Assembly (NCBI GenBank): GCA_027422505.1 | Contig: JAPQWV010000333.1 | Span: forward strand, 558,001-622,000 | Direction of reading: 5' to 3' | Source of the DNA: Craterostigma plantagineum | Taxonomy: Eukaryota > Streptophyta > Magnoliopsida > Lamiales > Linderniaceae | Length of the DNA stretch: 64,000 bases | Shown: positions 47,556-59,278 of the stretch, piece by piece | Layout of the letters: every line of letters starts with the position of its first letter | Position numbering within the stretch: the stretch's first letter is position 1 | Position numbers and translations under genes: made by a program | The notes under the pieces: generated by a model | Told to the model about the DNA's origin: nothing | Databases searched by the model: none | Seen by the model: the letters and a program-made list of their open reading frames with translations, nothing else

Positions 47556-49018
47556 TGATCGACACGTGGTGTGTGAATGACAAGTGCGACAAGTAATACT
47601 TAGAACGAATACTAAATTACTGTCACCGGCGTGCGATAGGCAGTTGACCTATCGTTTGTAGTGTAGTAAAGTGAGTAAACGAGTATCGAACACAAGGAAT
47701 AAATCAAGTACTAGTAGTGACCTATCGACTCGATATTTAACCTAAATAAAATACGCAAATTGTTTGACGACTTAACCTAACAGACCACTCCTAAATCAAC
47801 GAGAAATTCAAAGAACACGACTAACTGATATGAGAGTTTTCAGATGATAAAGACGTGCTTGGGATTCGAATCCCGCTAGGTATTATCGGCTAAGACAATA
47901 AAATCGCTCCTAAGTGACTAAGACTAAATCGCGGTAATTTCCTACCCGCTCGCGAATTTGCTGTCGCCCTAAACCTTCGCGGGGATCTAAAATTTAGTAA
48001 TTACTATTGGCGAGGATCGAGTATTTGCCTTCGCCCTGTACTCGAATCCTATCTTCTATGAACGGTCTAAACGTTAATTAGCTGTCGCCCTAAACGTTTT
48101 CCACACAATCACTTTAACACATAGACATATTAAAGCAACGAAACATATTCATAGCACGATAAATAGTAAAAAACACAGAGTCACGATAATATATGTCTTA
48201 ACTACGAAATATCCTAACGTTCATCTAATCCCAAACACAAAAGGGAATTAGCTACTCATAATTGAAAGAACAACTAAAGAATTAAAAGATAAAGATGGAG
48301 AACTCATGATCTTTCCTACTGATGATTCTTGAGATGATCTCGTGGAAAGATCTTCGTTCTTCGTTAATTCGGCGCAAATTCTTCGTTAATCCGTCTCTTG
48401 CACTCCGGGATGGGATTTTCAATTCTTTTCGCCTTATTTTCGTCTCTGGATGGTTGGGATTGGTCTCTCGTAAGTTCTGCCCTTTCTGGGTCGAATTTGG
48501 GCTTTTTATAGCGATTCCCGTAACGGTCACGGCCTGGGACATGGACCGTCACGGCCGTGACCATGGCCGAATCAAGTTACTCAACTTTCTGCCAAGTGTC
48601 ACGGCCAAGTGCATAAGGTGTCACGGCCGTGACCATCTTCAGTCGACCTCTCTGCCAAGTGTCACGGCCAGGTTCATAAGGTGTCACGGCCGTGACCATC
48701 ATCAGTCCAACTCTCTGCCAAGTGTCACGGCCTAGTGCAAGGGAAGTCACGGCCGTGACCTTAGGCAGTGTCTTCTATTTGGCCTCTGGTGGGTGTCACG
48801 GCCAAGTGCATAGGGTGTCACGGCCGTGACACCCAGCAGTGTTCTTCATTTTTGCACCGTTTTGCCTCGTCTTCGCTCGTTTTTGCCCGAAACTCGTCCT
48901 AAGCTCCTTCAACATAAGAATAAGTGTAAATATGGCGAATAAATGCATAAATTCATTGCTAAAGTTCTATTATACCCCAAATAAATACTATGATAAATGC
49001 ATTAAAATACGTTTATCA
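47556..49018 (-). repeat. Athila 5' LTR (right copy)
   Basis: 1463 bases, partner of 22549-24012, with its palindrome array at 48528-48838. It drives transcription toward lower coordinates. Confidence 0.95.
48528..48838. repeat. GTCACGGCCGTGAC palindrome array, right Athila LTR
   Basis: The same five units as at 23511-23830. The unit that is mutated there (GTTACGGTCGTGAC) is a perfect palindrome here. Confidence 0.9.
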
Positions 49019-49023
49019 CCTAA
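49019..49023. repeat. Target-site duplication CCTAA, right
   Basis: Partner of 22544-22548; it marks the right outer end of the Athila element. Confidence 0.95.
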
Positions 49024-51608
49024 GCGCCCTTATCATTTTCCTAACGAACTAAGGCAAGGTGATTATGACGCCAAGTATCACTAGTTAAGACAAGTAATCG
49101 ATCTGTGACTCACTCGAGAAATAGATCTAAAGAAAGGAACATAACAAGGCTATAATCCTCACATATGTATAGTGGCTTTGTGTCTAGTGGAGCAACATTA
49201 CCTTTAGACACAAGAATGCGACTTAGACTGACAAAATTAAGCAATTAAATCGATCGCATGTCGGGGTAAAATTCTAAGTGACTTATATCAAAGCATCCTA
49301 AAGGATTTCGTCATCCCCTAAAATTATATATATTTATAATGTTTTTGAATTATTTTATTATTTTTTTAAAAAATTAATTTATTTCACGCAAGATAAAGCA
49401 AATAAGCAAAGAAAACACATAGCATACAACATTTAGTAGCACAGAAGATCAGGTAAAGCACATATTACGGAAGATTCAATATGCCTAAGTTTCCGACAAG
49501 GAATTGAAATCGTTTTTCATCCAATGCCTTGGTGAAAATGTTAGCTAGTTGGTACTGCGTGTTCACGAAATACATATCTATGGTGCCTTTTTCTACATGA
49601 TCTTTGATAAAGTGGTATCTAATGTCTATGTGTTTTGTGCGTGAGTGTTGAACAGGATGGCAAGTGATAGCGATGGAACTTTTACTATCACTATATATGG
49701 GTACCCATAGTCGCGAAGCTGAGTCTGCATCCACAGCATCTGGGAGCAACAACTGGCGGCAGCCACGTATTCCGCTTCTTGTAGTCCTAAGAAGAACTGC
49801 ATCTCTCCCATGTGACTCAACTCGAACTTGTTTGTCATTAAATCTCCAAACTTCGTGCAAAGTCGTGGATTAGTTGATCCGAAGATGATGTCGTCGACGT
49901 ATACTTGGACGACCATCCGATCTTTGTCTTGCCATTTGATGAAGAGGGTTGTGTCTATCGTCTCCCATATGAATCCAGACTTCACGAGGAATTCACTCAG
50001 GACATCGTACCAAACACGAGGGGCTTGTTTTAGTCCGTAGAGAGCTTTGTCCAAACGATAGACGTGATCGGGATGTTCTTGATCGACAAAACCTTCCGGC
50101 TGAGCGACATAGACTTCTTCTTTTAAAACACCGTTGAGGAAGGCGGTCTTAACATCCATTTGATAGACTTTGAAGTCTTTGTGAGCCGTATAAGCTAAAA
50201 GAAGGCGAATAGCTTCGATTCGGGCAACAGGAGCATATGTCTTGTCGTAGTCGATGCCTTTCTTTTGATTGTATCCCTTCGCAACTAGCCTTGCTTTGTT
50301 CCGGATCACTTCACCATCTTCATTCTTCTTGTTTTTGAATACCCATTTAGTTCCGACAATTATTTTTCCACGCAGATGGGGTACTAAGGTCCACACTTGA
50401 AGACGTTCGAATTGATGAATTTCATCATGCATCGCTATTACCCAACCCCGGTCTTGAAGTGCGTCTGCTACCTTGGTAGGGTCATTTTTACTTAAGAAAA
50501 AACTGAAGAGACTGTGTTGACGATGTGTCCTCACTTCATCCGAAGGATCGCCAATTATCTGATCAACCGGGTGACCTCTAGTCCACTTGCGCTCATGAGG
50601 CAAGGCTGAAGTCGATGCATCAGCCATGTGTGGGTCTAGATTTCCTATAGTCTCCGATTGATCAATTGTTTGAGGAAGTTCCAATTCTGCACTTGGATCG
50701 ATCGTCTCTGATGATTCTTCCTCAATAACCACTGTAGGTTCTTCGTTATCATGTGGCAATTCTGAATCGGGCGAGGTAGGGACGTGAGAAGAACTTGGTA
50801 TTTCGGTCTCGTCGGGTGGAGAATCCACTGTAGCTGTAGCAGTGTGTGACCGATATACTGGCTCGAAGAGAGAGTCCAAATCGTCTAATGCAAGTCTCGT
50901 TGCTTCTTCTGACGTTGAATTCGGAGTTGTTGCCATCTTCTGTTGGTTTTGTGCCAACACACCAGTGAAAACAGGTTCTGAACTGTTATATTCAGAAGCT
51001 ATCTGGTTAGGTACGGGTCTGAACTAAGGTGTGCAGGAGCCATCTCTGCCACTTCGTGGAAAATGACATTGTAGCTTTCTTTGATCGTGCGATAGGACTT
51101 GATATGTACCCTGTACGCTTTTGAGGTTGAAGAATACCCGATGAAAGTGGCTTCGTGTGCTTTAGGGTCGAACTTAGCACGGTGCTCTCTGTCGTTCGCC
51201 ACAAAGCACCTGTACCCGAAGACTTTGAAGAAAGAGATGTTGGGTACTTGTTTGTTGATAATTTCGTACGGAGTCTTGTCGAAGCGCTTGTGAACAATCG
51301 TCCTGTTTTGAGTGAAACAGGCGGTATTTACTGCTTCAGCCCATAGGAAATGTAGAAGGCCTGAGTGAATTAACATCGTACGTGCTGCTTCCACTAAAGT
51401 TCTGTTCTTTCGTTTGACTACCGCATTCTGTTGAGAATTGTTGACTTATTCCAAGTTTGTGATAAAAAATCACTGAGAAATTTGTTCTGGAACTCGGTGC
51501 CGTTGTCCGTTCGAATAACTTGGACAGTCTGTTGCAGCAAATTCAGAATATAGTTCACGAAATTGACGCTCAACTCCTCTGTCTCGTCTTTTGTTTGGAG
51601 GAACCTTG
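49024..51608 (-). mobile_element. Sirevirus-type Ty1/copia fragment
   Basis: It carries the 3' two-thirds of a copia pol (49465-51608) and a 3' spacer (49024-49464; AT-rich, no gene). It was invaded by the Athila element on the left (at 49018) and by a Tekay-type element on the right (at 51609). Its gag, protease and the start of integrase, which should lie right of 51609, are not found beyond the Tekay-type element, so they were lost with that element's right end. Confidence 0.85.
49465..51608 (-). pseudogene. Sirevirus-type copia pol (IN-RT-RH), rearranged
   Basis: From 51608 leftward: integrase core (TKDETEELSVNFVNYI, then IRTDNGTEFQNKFLSDF; after a shift near 51430, EAARTMLIHSGLLHFLWAEAV and FFKVFGYRCFVANDRE); an acidic linker (50960-50600); reverse transcriptase ([56 protein letters not shown], catalytic [12 protein letters not shown]). 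At FFLGLQ (about 49795) the frame jumps straight to the RNase H part [17 protein letters not shown], so well over a hundred codons are missing. RNase H ends ([20 protein letters not shown]) in another frame at 49465. The motif style fits the Sirevirus (SIRE/Maximus) lineage. Confidence 0.9.
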
Positions 51609-54606
51609 TGTAGCACCCGGGTTCCCCGTAAGTCTTTAGGGCCAATAAATTAGCAAAATATGATTTGGTGCTCTACGTGCATTTATGCAATTTACGTACA
51701 TTTGTATGATTTACGTGCATTAATGCGACTTATGTGCCTTAAGTGCTTGTGAGATCTAGATGTCTCGTGGAAATTTATTTGGGTCACCTGATACCCGAAT
51801 TTATTATAATTTTGAAAATAGGTCATGAGTGGAAGTTGGGGTAAAAACCTTAGATGGGCTAGAGTTGAGGAATTTGGCCCAATAAGACATAGGTGGGACA
51901 ACTTTCCTTAATTTAGGGAGATATTTTCGTTACCCAAGCCTTAGCCAATTGAATCTCATTTAGAAAACAGTTTCAAATCCACAAACCCTTAGCCAAATAC
52001 CAACGAGATAACGCGCAAGAAAGGAGAAGGAGCCGAGAGCCAAAGTCAAACAAGAGCACTTCAACTAGCCTAAGGTCTCGAGAATTGTAAGTAAATACCC
52101 TTCTTAAGCCTTTAATTTCATACCCTAGGTGTAGTTGGAGATCATTAATAGCATTAAGAGCAAGTAGTTGGAGAAGAAAAATCGAAACCCTAAATGCTAT
52201 ATAGAAGCTCGTGATAGGGTCCCGATTTACGTAAAATTTGTTCTAGGACGATTTTGAGCTAGCCTAAAACGTTTTTGGGTCGAGATATGTTCCACATAGC
52301 TTAAGAAATCTGGAAATAGGAACCTCATAGCAGTTTCGAGCGGATGAAGGTTTGAATGTTTCGATCGAAAGTTGAAAATTGAATTTTCAATGAGTTTCGA
52401 TCGAAACCCTCAACGTGCATAATGATCAATTGGAATTGAAATCGAACAAAACCCTCAAATAGATCAAAATTTACTAACTGAAGAAGAGTTTCGACCGAAA
52501 CAAATCTCGGCGAAACTCAACCCCAAAACCCATGCAATTGAATCAAATCGATCTCATACACATGCAACGTCGGGCGAAGGTGGGATGATGCCATGCACAC
52601 GTCATCACACGGCGAAACTTACATGGTTTCGACCGAAAGTGATACTTTCCCATGCCAAGTTTCGATCGAAACTAAGGTGAGGTCATGATAATGAAATACC
52701 TCGGCGAAACTTCGGCAATTGGAAAATCAATCGAGCGAAACCCTTAATCGATCGAAACCCTATGCATGGTTTCGATCGAAACTCTGATAACCTCATGATG
52801 ACGTCAGAGAACGGCGAAACCCATTCGAAAGTGCATCCTATCGATCGAAAGTGATCCTCAGATTTTAATTTGCATAGATCGAAAGTAGGAAATTGGACAA
52901 GAAATTGATCGAAACCAAGATGATGAAATTATGACGTAAGACACGGCGAAACCCTTGAATTGATCGAAAGTGGTTACTTCTCATGTATGATTCCAATTGG
53001 GATTTGATGTAAACAAGTTTCGATCGAAACTAGAAATTTGTGTATATCAATTGGATAGATTTAATCGAGCGAAACCTAGCAAATCCAATGACTTTCGCCG
53101 AACTTATCATGTTAAGAATTCGATACTTAAACTTAGAAATTTATTAAGGGTCGATACTTTGGTGAAGTTGAGCTAATTAGAGTTCAATCGAAACCCAACC
53201 CTAAATTGACAACCTTTCGACGAGATAAATAGTTAAGCTCGAAATTAGGCTCTAACATAACTTAGAAATTGCTGGGGCGGGAAATTAGCCTAGACTCGAA
53301 GTTAGCAATTTATAAGCTAGCGAAATTAATGTAGTCCGATAATTTCGTTCGACCTAATTAGTTAATTAACGAGGGCATAACACTAATACGATGATATTAT
53401 GTTTAAAGGTCGTACGTTAGGAGCTAACGGGGAAGATATTAATTACGCTCGGACGACAGGTAAGTAGAAGTCCAACTACGACACACAACTTGATTTACGT
53501 GCCTAATTTGCGTGATTACGTGCTTATGTGGTTTCATGACTTCGTAAGTTGAGTTAAATATTTAAATGTGATAAGCCTATGTTGCATTTACTTGCATCTG
53601 CATATGCATACTCACGTGCACACACGAACTCGTGAGGAAGGGTCGTGGGATTGAGTGTGCGTAATGATGTGTCGCTTGTACGCGACGAGGACTTGCCGAT
53701 GTGGGCAAAGTGTGTCGACTCGTAGTTGAGTCAGGGGCTGTCTACTATGCTACCAGGGCGGCGTTTTAGCGTCGTCGTACTATTATTTTAGATATATATA
53801 TTGATATCCTGTGGAGAGGATTTGGGCATGGCCCGTGGCGGTAAGGTGCGACCTGGAGGGTGCGACCTGAGGGTGTAAGCGACACAGGGTGGAACCCTGG
53901 TGTAGGCTACCTCAGCGTGGGCTACCAGCGTGAGCGACCGCCGGACAGTCGGGGACGACCGGGATTATATGGCGACCTAGGGGAACGATGTGCATCCTAG
54001 GGTTTCGGCCATCCGGCGTGGACCGCTGTCGTGTTGTCCCTGAGGGACGTGAGCTCTTGTGGTGCATAGTGAGATTAGCCGAGGGCCCTGAGTGACATTA
54101 GTCTGAGTACGTTGGTACGATTGTTATATGCATCGGCGCGGTTTGCCTTTGCGAGTGTTATATGCATCGGCGCGGATTGCCGTTGCGGGGGAGTGTCACG
54201 TGCATACATGCATGATTTCTGCTTACTGAGCCTCGGTGGCTCATTCCTTATGTTGTGTGTTGTAGGCACCGGCGATCACGGTATGTGACCGCGTTTTGAA
54301 GGCAAGGCCAACCTTTTGGAGCTTCGTGCTGCTTTGGGGTGGACGTGTGTGTGTGGATGACGACCTGTGAGGCCGGGCGCATAGGAGCTTTTGCTGTGCC
54401 GACACACCTTCGCCGTTGTAGTTAGACCATGTCTGGGACTTGATGTTCGACATGCATTCTTTTGTCTTGTATAGAACAATGTTCCATTTTGTAAATGAAA
54501 ATGAAAAAAAAAATTGGTACGCGTTTTCGGTGCACTTCTTTATTTACAAACTCGCTAGGCACGTAGAATGCGCTAGAATAGGCGGTTAGGAAGTCGGGGC
54601 GTCACA
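51609..54606 (+). repeat. 5' LTR of the right-hand Tekay-type element
   Basis: 2998 bases, from TGTAGCACCCGGG to GGGGCGTCACA. It has the GTTTCGNNCGAAAC array (52320-53110), the conserved hairpin pair at 54227-54243 and 54274-54290, and AT-rich flanks. Confidence 0.95.
52320..53110 (+). repeat. GTTTCGNNCGAAAC palindrome array, 5' LTR
   Basis: About two dozen sites: full palindromes TTTCGATCGAAA (several), TTTCGACCGAAA, and half-sites CGGCGAAAC and CGAGCGAAAC. Half-sites with CGGCGAAAC often follow AACTC or CAC. Confidence 0.88.
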
Positions 54607-54609
54607 GGG

Positions 54610-54621
54610 TGGTATCAGAGC
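54610..54621 (+). other. Primer-binding site (initiator tRNA-Met type)
   Basis: TGGTATCAGAGC three bases after the 5' LTR end. Confidence 0.95.
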
Positions 54622-54761
54622 TTCGGTCACAGGTTCTGTAGACTGTCCACACACACACACCCAAAAGAGCGGAAGCGGCCTTGCAAGTAAGTGTTAAGTC
54701 TATGTGAATTTCTATGTCGTATAATTTATTGGCCATAGGACAATCAGGATAGGGTATAGAG

Positions 54762-57700
54762 ATGGTAAGGACGAGAGGAGAGTCGAGTGGTGGCGACGAC
54801 CAGAACAGGGGAAACACGGCCCTCCCGACAATCGGGATGCAACGATTTTCCAGCTAACGGAATTAGTCCGTCAACAGTCGGCGCAGATCCAACAACTGAT
54901 CCAACAGAATACTGCTAATGCTGGGCCAGCTCAGGCGGAAAGGACTGAGGTGGTGGGGGAACGATTCCGAAGGTTGAACCCACCGACCTTCGAGGACACA
55001 GCTGATTCGACAGCGGCTGAAGACTGGTTAAGGACTCTCGAGAGCATGTTCGTCTATAGCAGGGTTCCGGAGGCGGAGAAAGTCCTCTGTGCTGCGTTCC
55101 TACTACGAGGAAGCGCAGGACACTGGTGGGACACCATCATGGTGTTGGAGAACCCCGCTACAATGAGCTGGGAAAGATTCAAGGAATTGTTCAGGGGCAA
55201 GTACCTCACCGCCCCGATTCGAGCACAGCGCCTGAACGAATTCATCAATCTCAGGCAGGGGCCCATGACGGTGGCCGAGTACATAAGGAAGTTTGAGCAG
55301 CTGTCCAGGTTCGCTGCTCACATGATCAGCACGGAAGCTCTTAAAGTCGAACGCTTTCTGGAAGGATTGAAGCCCGAGCTCTACAGGGATGTGAGCATGG
55401 CGGGAATACAGGGAGCTACTTACTCTCAAGTAGCAGAGAGAGCTAGAGCTATGGTTGCTGAACAGGCGGAAGCCAGGATCTTGAGGGCACAAGAAGCCAA
55501 ACGCAAGTTTGCGCAAATGCAAGGAGCGCAATGGAGCGGAGGAGACCAGAAACGGCAGTTCGTGCCTAAAGGAGGCAAAAAGAAATTTCAGAACCGGCCT
55601 CCTCAACAGCCTCAGGGGACGATGAACAGACCCCCAAATCCAAACCAGAACCAGGGAGCAGCGCAGGGCCCATATTGCCAGAGGTGCGGGAAAAGGCACT
55701 TTGGGAACTGCAACATGCAAGTCAACACCTGCTTTAGATGTGGGAAGCCGGGCCACTTTGTGAGACAGTGCCCGGAGGGTGCTTCGGGAAATCAGACCGG
55801 GAGTCAGGCAGGACCTCAAATGGTGCCAGCTCGGGTGTACACCATCACATCCGAGGAAGCAGAGAACAATCCGGAGGTGGTAGCAGGTACCCTACTGGTC
55901 CACCAAACTCCCACGTGCATTCTAGTAGATTCCGGGGCGACCCACTCGTTTGCGTCTGTGAAGTATGTGATGAAACTCGGGGTAACACCTGAGCGAGAGT
56001 AGATTATGAGTATAGCGTAGCAATTCCAAGCGGGGCACCAACTAAGACTAGTCAAATGTTAAGAAATTGCCCAATCCTAGTCGGTAATAGAGAATTACCT
56101 GTAGACCTGATAGTCATCCCGATGGACGACTACGAGGTGATCCTCGGGATGGACTGGCTCTCGAAGTACGGAGCAGTGATAGACTGTAACCGTAAGGTGG
56201 TTACGTTCAGTTTAGAAGGGGAGGAACCTTTAACCTTCAAGGGACAACGAAGAGGAGAGGCACTCCGAGGATATCAGCCTTAAAAGCTCAGCGATTAGTC
56301 AACTCAGGATACGAGGCATACCTGGTGTTCGCGCTGAAGGCAGAAGAGAATACCCCCACGAAACTCGAAGACGTAACCGTGATTAAGGAATTCTCCGACG
56401 TATTCCCGGAGGACTTGCCGAGATTACCCCCAGACAGAGAAATTGAGTTCACGATTGACCTGGTGCCGGGAGCAGCACCAGTGTCCAAGGCTCCATATCG
56501 CTTAGCGCCAACCGAATTAAAGGAATTGAAGGAACAAATAGATGAACTCCTACAGAAAGGATTCATTCAGACCAGCTTTTCTCCCTGGGGTGCGCCAGTC
56601 CTGTTCGTACGAAAGAAGGATGGCTCGATGAGATTGTGTATAGACTACAGGGAGTTGAACAAGCTGACGATCAAGAACAAGTATCCACTACCCCGAATAG
56701 ACGACCTCTTCGACCAATTACAAGGCGCCACAGTATTTTCTAAGATCGATTTGAGGTCGGGCTACCATCAACTGAAAATCCGCAAGGAGGACATTCCCAA
56801 AACGGCGTTCAGTACCAGATACGGGCACTTCGAATTCCTAGTAATGCCCTTTGGACTGACGAACGCACCGGCGGCCTTCATGGACCTAATGAACCGGGTG
56901 TTCGAAGCCTATCTAGACAAGTTCGTGATCGTGTTCATAGATGACATCCTCGTCTACTCCAAGACGAAGGAGGAGGACGAACAACACCTACGAGTAGTAC
57001 TCGGAGTATTAAGGGAAAAGCAGTTGTACGCCAAGTATAAGAAGTGTGAATTTTGGCTGGATCAAGTAGCGTTCTTGGGGCACATCGTCTCGGGAGCGGG
57101 AATCTCGGTGGACCCAAGCAAGATAGAAGCAATTAGTGACTGGCCGCAGCCGACTAACGTAACGGAAGTACGGAGCTTCCTAGGCTTAGCAGGCTACTAT
57201 AGGAAATTCATCAAGGATTTCTCTAGAATCGCCTCTACGCTGACAAGGTTGACTAAGAAGAACACGCCTTTTCTACGGAACGAGGAGTGCGAACGAAGCT
57301 TCCAAGAACTGAAAAAGCGGCTTACTACAGCCCCAGTACTAACGATACCCACGGGAACAGGAGGGTTCTCAGTGTATAGCGATACCTCGAAGAGCGGGTT
57401 GGGTGCGTACTGATGCAGAACGGTAACGTGGTGGCTTACGCCTCACGGCAACTAAAGGAGTATGAAAAGAACTACCCTACACACGACTTGGAGCTTGCGG
57501 CGGTAGTCTTCGCTCTCAAAATTTGGAGGCACTACTTGTATGGAGAAAGATGCGAAATCTACACCGATCACAAGAGTTTAAAGTATTTCTTCACCCAGAA
57601 GGAACTCAATATGAGACAAAGACGGTGGCTGGAATTGGTGAAAGACTATGATTGCGTAATCAACTACCACCCAGGGAAGGCGAACGTGGTAGCTGATGCT

Positions 57701-59243
57701 TTAAGCAGGAAATCAGTAAGCGTGGAACTTCAACGGCTCGACGTGGAAGTCGTACCATTGGGAGAAGTCGAGGTGAAGTTAGCAGCTCTGACTCTGCAAC
57801 CAACGCTACTGGAGCAGATAAAAAAGGCACAGGAAAACGACGAGTTTTACCTGAAAACCAAGGGAGCGCAGACTGAGCAGTCGACGACGGACTTCGCATT
57901 TCGGGACGACGGAAGCTTAAACTACAAGAGTAGATTGTACGTTCCGAACGACGCGGATCTTAGACGAGTCATAATGACGGAAGCACATACCACGCCGTAT
58001 TCGATACATCCAGGGGCTACGAAGCTATATAGGGATCTAAGGACTAACTACTGGTGGCCGGGAATGAAAAAGGACGTAGCAACGTTCGTGAGCCAATGCC
58101 TCACCTGCCAGCAAATTAAGGCAGAACATCAGCGGCCGGCTGGGACACTACAACCTTTACCAATCCCAGAGTGGAAATGGGACAATATAACGATGGATTT
58201 CGTGAGCGGATTGCCAAGGAATGCGAAAGGACACGACACAATCTGGGTAATCGTAGACCAACTTACGAAATCTGCCCATTTTCTGCCAATAAGTACTACG
58301 TTTACCATGGAACGCTATGCAGAATTGTACATCCAAGAGATAGTAAGACTCCATGGGACACCCTTAACGATAGTTTCAGACCGCGATTCACGGTTTCTAT
58401 CTAAATTCTGGACAAGTTTACAAAAGGCCATGGGGACAAAGTTGGCATTTAGTACAGCCTATCATCCGCAAACGGACGGTCAATCTGAGCGGACGATCCA
58501 AACGCTGGAAGATATGTTACGAGCCTGCGTACTTGATTTCAAAGGCAACTGGAGCAAGTACCTTCCACTTGTAGAATTCTCGTACAACAACAGTTACCAA
58601 GCTACAATGGAATGGCTCCGTATGAAGCCTTGTACGGACGGAAGTGCAGGTCCCCAGTGCATTGGGATGAAGTCGGTGAACGGGCGATGTTAGGCCCAGA
58701 TATGATACGGGAAATGACGGAAATTATCACGCTGATCCGAGAAAGAATGCGCACGGCGCAGAGTAGACAGAAGAGTTATGCGGATCGGAGACGTAGACCG
58801 CTAGAATTCGAGGTGAATGATTTGGTCTTTGTGAAAGTATCACCAATGAAAGGAGTTAAAAGGTTCGGAAAGAAAGGAAAACTGAGCCCGAGATACATCG
58901 GTCCCTTCAAGATAATAAGAGAGTTGGTGAAGTGGCATACCAACTAGAACTACCAGCATCGTTGTCGCAAGTACATGATGTATTCCATATTTCCACGTTG
59001 CGGAAGTATATCACCGACCCAAGCCACGTGTTGATAAACGACTCACTGCATCAACACTTGAAACCAGACCTGAGTTATGAAGAAATTCCCGTGGAGATAT
59101 TGATGCACGAGACGAAGAGGCTTAGGAACAAAGAGATTCCTCTAGTAAAAGTTCTGTGGCGGAACCAGTCAGTGGAGGAAGCCACATGGGAATGCGAGGA
59201 TGAGATGAAAGCCCGCTATCCTGAATTGTTCCGAACGGGCTGA
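54762..59243 (+). pseudogene. Tekay-type gag-pol with chromodomain, frameshifted
   Basis: The ATG is at 54762 (MVRTRGESSGGDDQNRG). Gag: WLRTLESMFVYSRV, GSAGHWWDTIM, then knuckles CQRCGKRHFGNC and CFRCGKPGHFVRQC (55678-55775). Gag and pol share one frame here. Protease [14 protein letters not shown] is at about 55917. Reverse transcriptase lies at about 56600-57130 (catalytic FIDDILVYS near 56935). RNase [14 protein letters not shown] and [14 protein letters not shown]. Integrase: [10 protein letters not shown] ... [32 protein letters not shown]. Chromodomain: [19 protein letters not shown] (59132-59190). Frame changes lie near 54825, 55995, 56265, 57405, 58605 and 58915. Each fits a one-base loss (the one at 55995 alternatively two extra bases). 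Very close in sequence to the nested element at 24290. Confidence 0.95.
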
Positions 59244-59265
59244 TTTCGGGGGCGAAATCCTCCTT

Positions 59266-59278
59266 AAGGGGGGGAGGA
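59266..59278 (+). other. Polypurine tract of the right-hand Tekay-type element
   Basis: AAGGGGGGGAGGA directly before the 3' LTR. Confidence 0.92.

Larger units (their letters stand above)
22549..49018 (-). mobile_element. Complete Athila-type Ty3/gypsy element, invaded twice
   Basis: The LTRs are 22549-24012 and 47556-49018, flanked by CCTAA duplications. Minus-strand order: LTR, tRNA-Asp-type primer site, gag, pol (protease, RT, RNase H, integrase), palindrome-rich spacer, env-like frame, long spacer, polypurine tract, LTR. It spans 26.5 kb, of which 10.55 kb is a nested Tekay-type element (24290-34839) and 3.16 kb a nested solo LTR (37200-40360). Without these it is about 12.7 kb, typical for Athila. 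The stretch 24031-24284 is its own 3' spacer. Gag, pol and env-like genes all carry stops or frameshifts, so it is defective. Confidence 0.95.
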
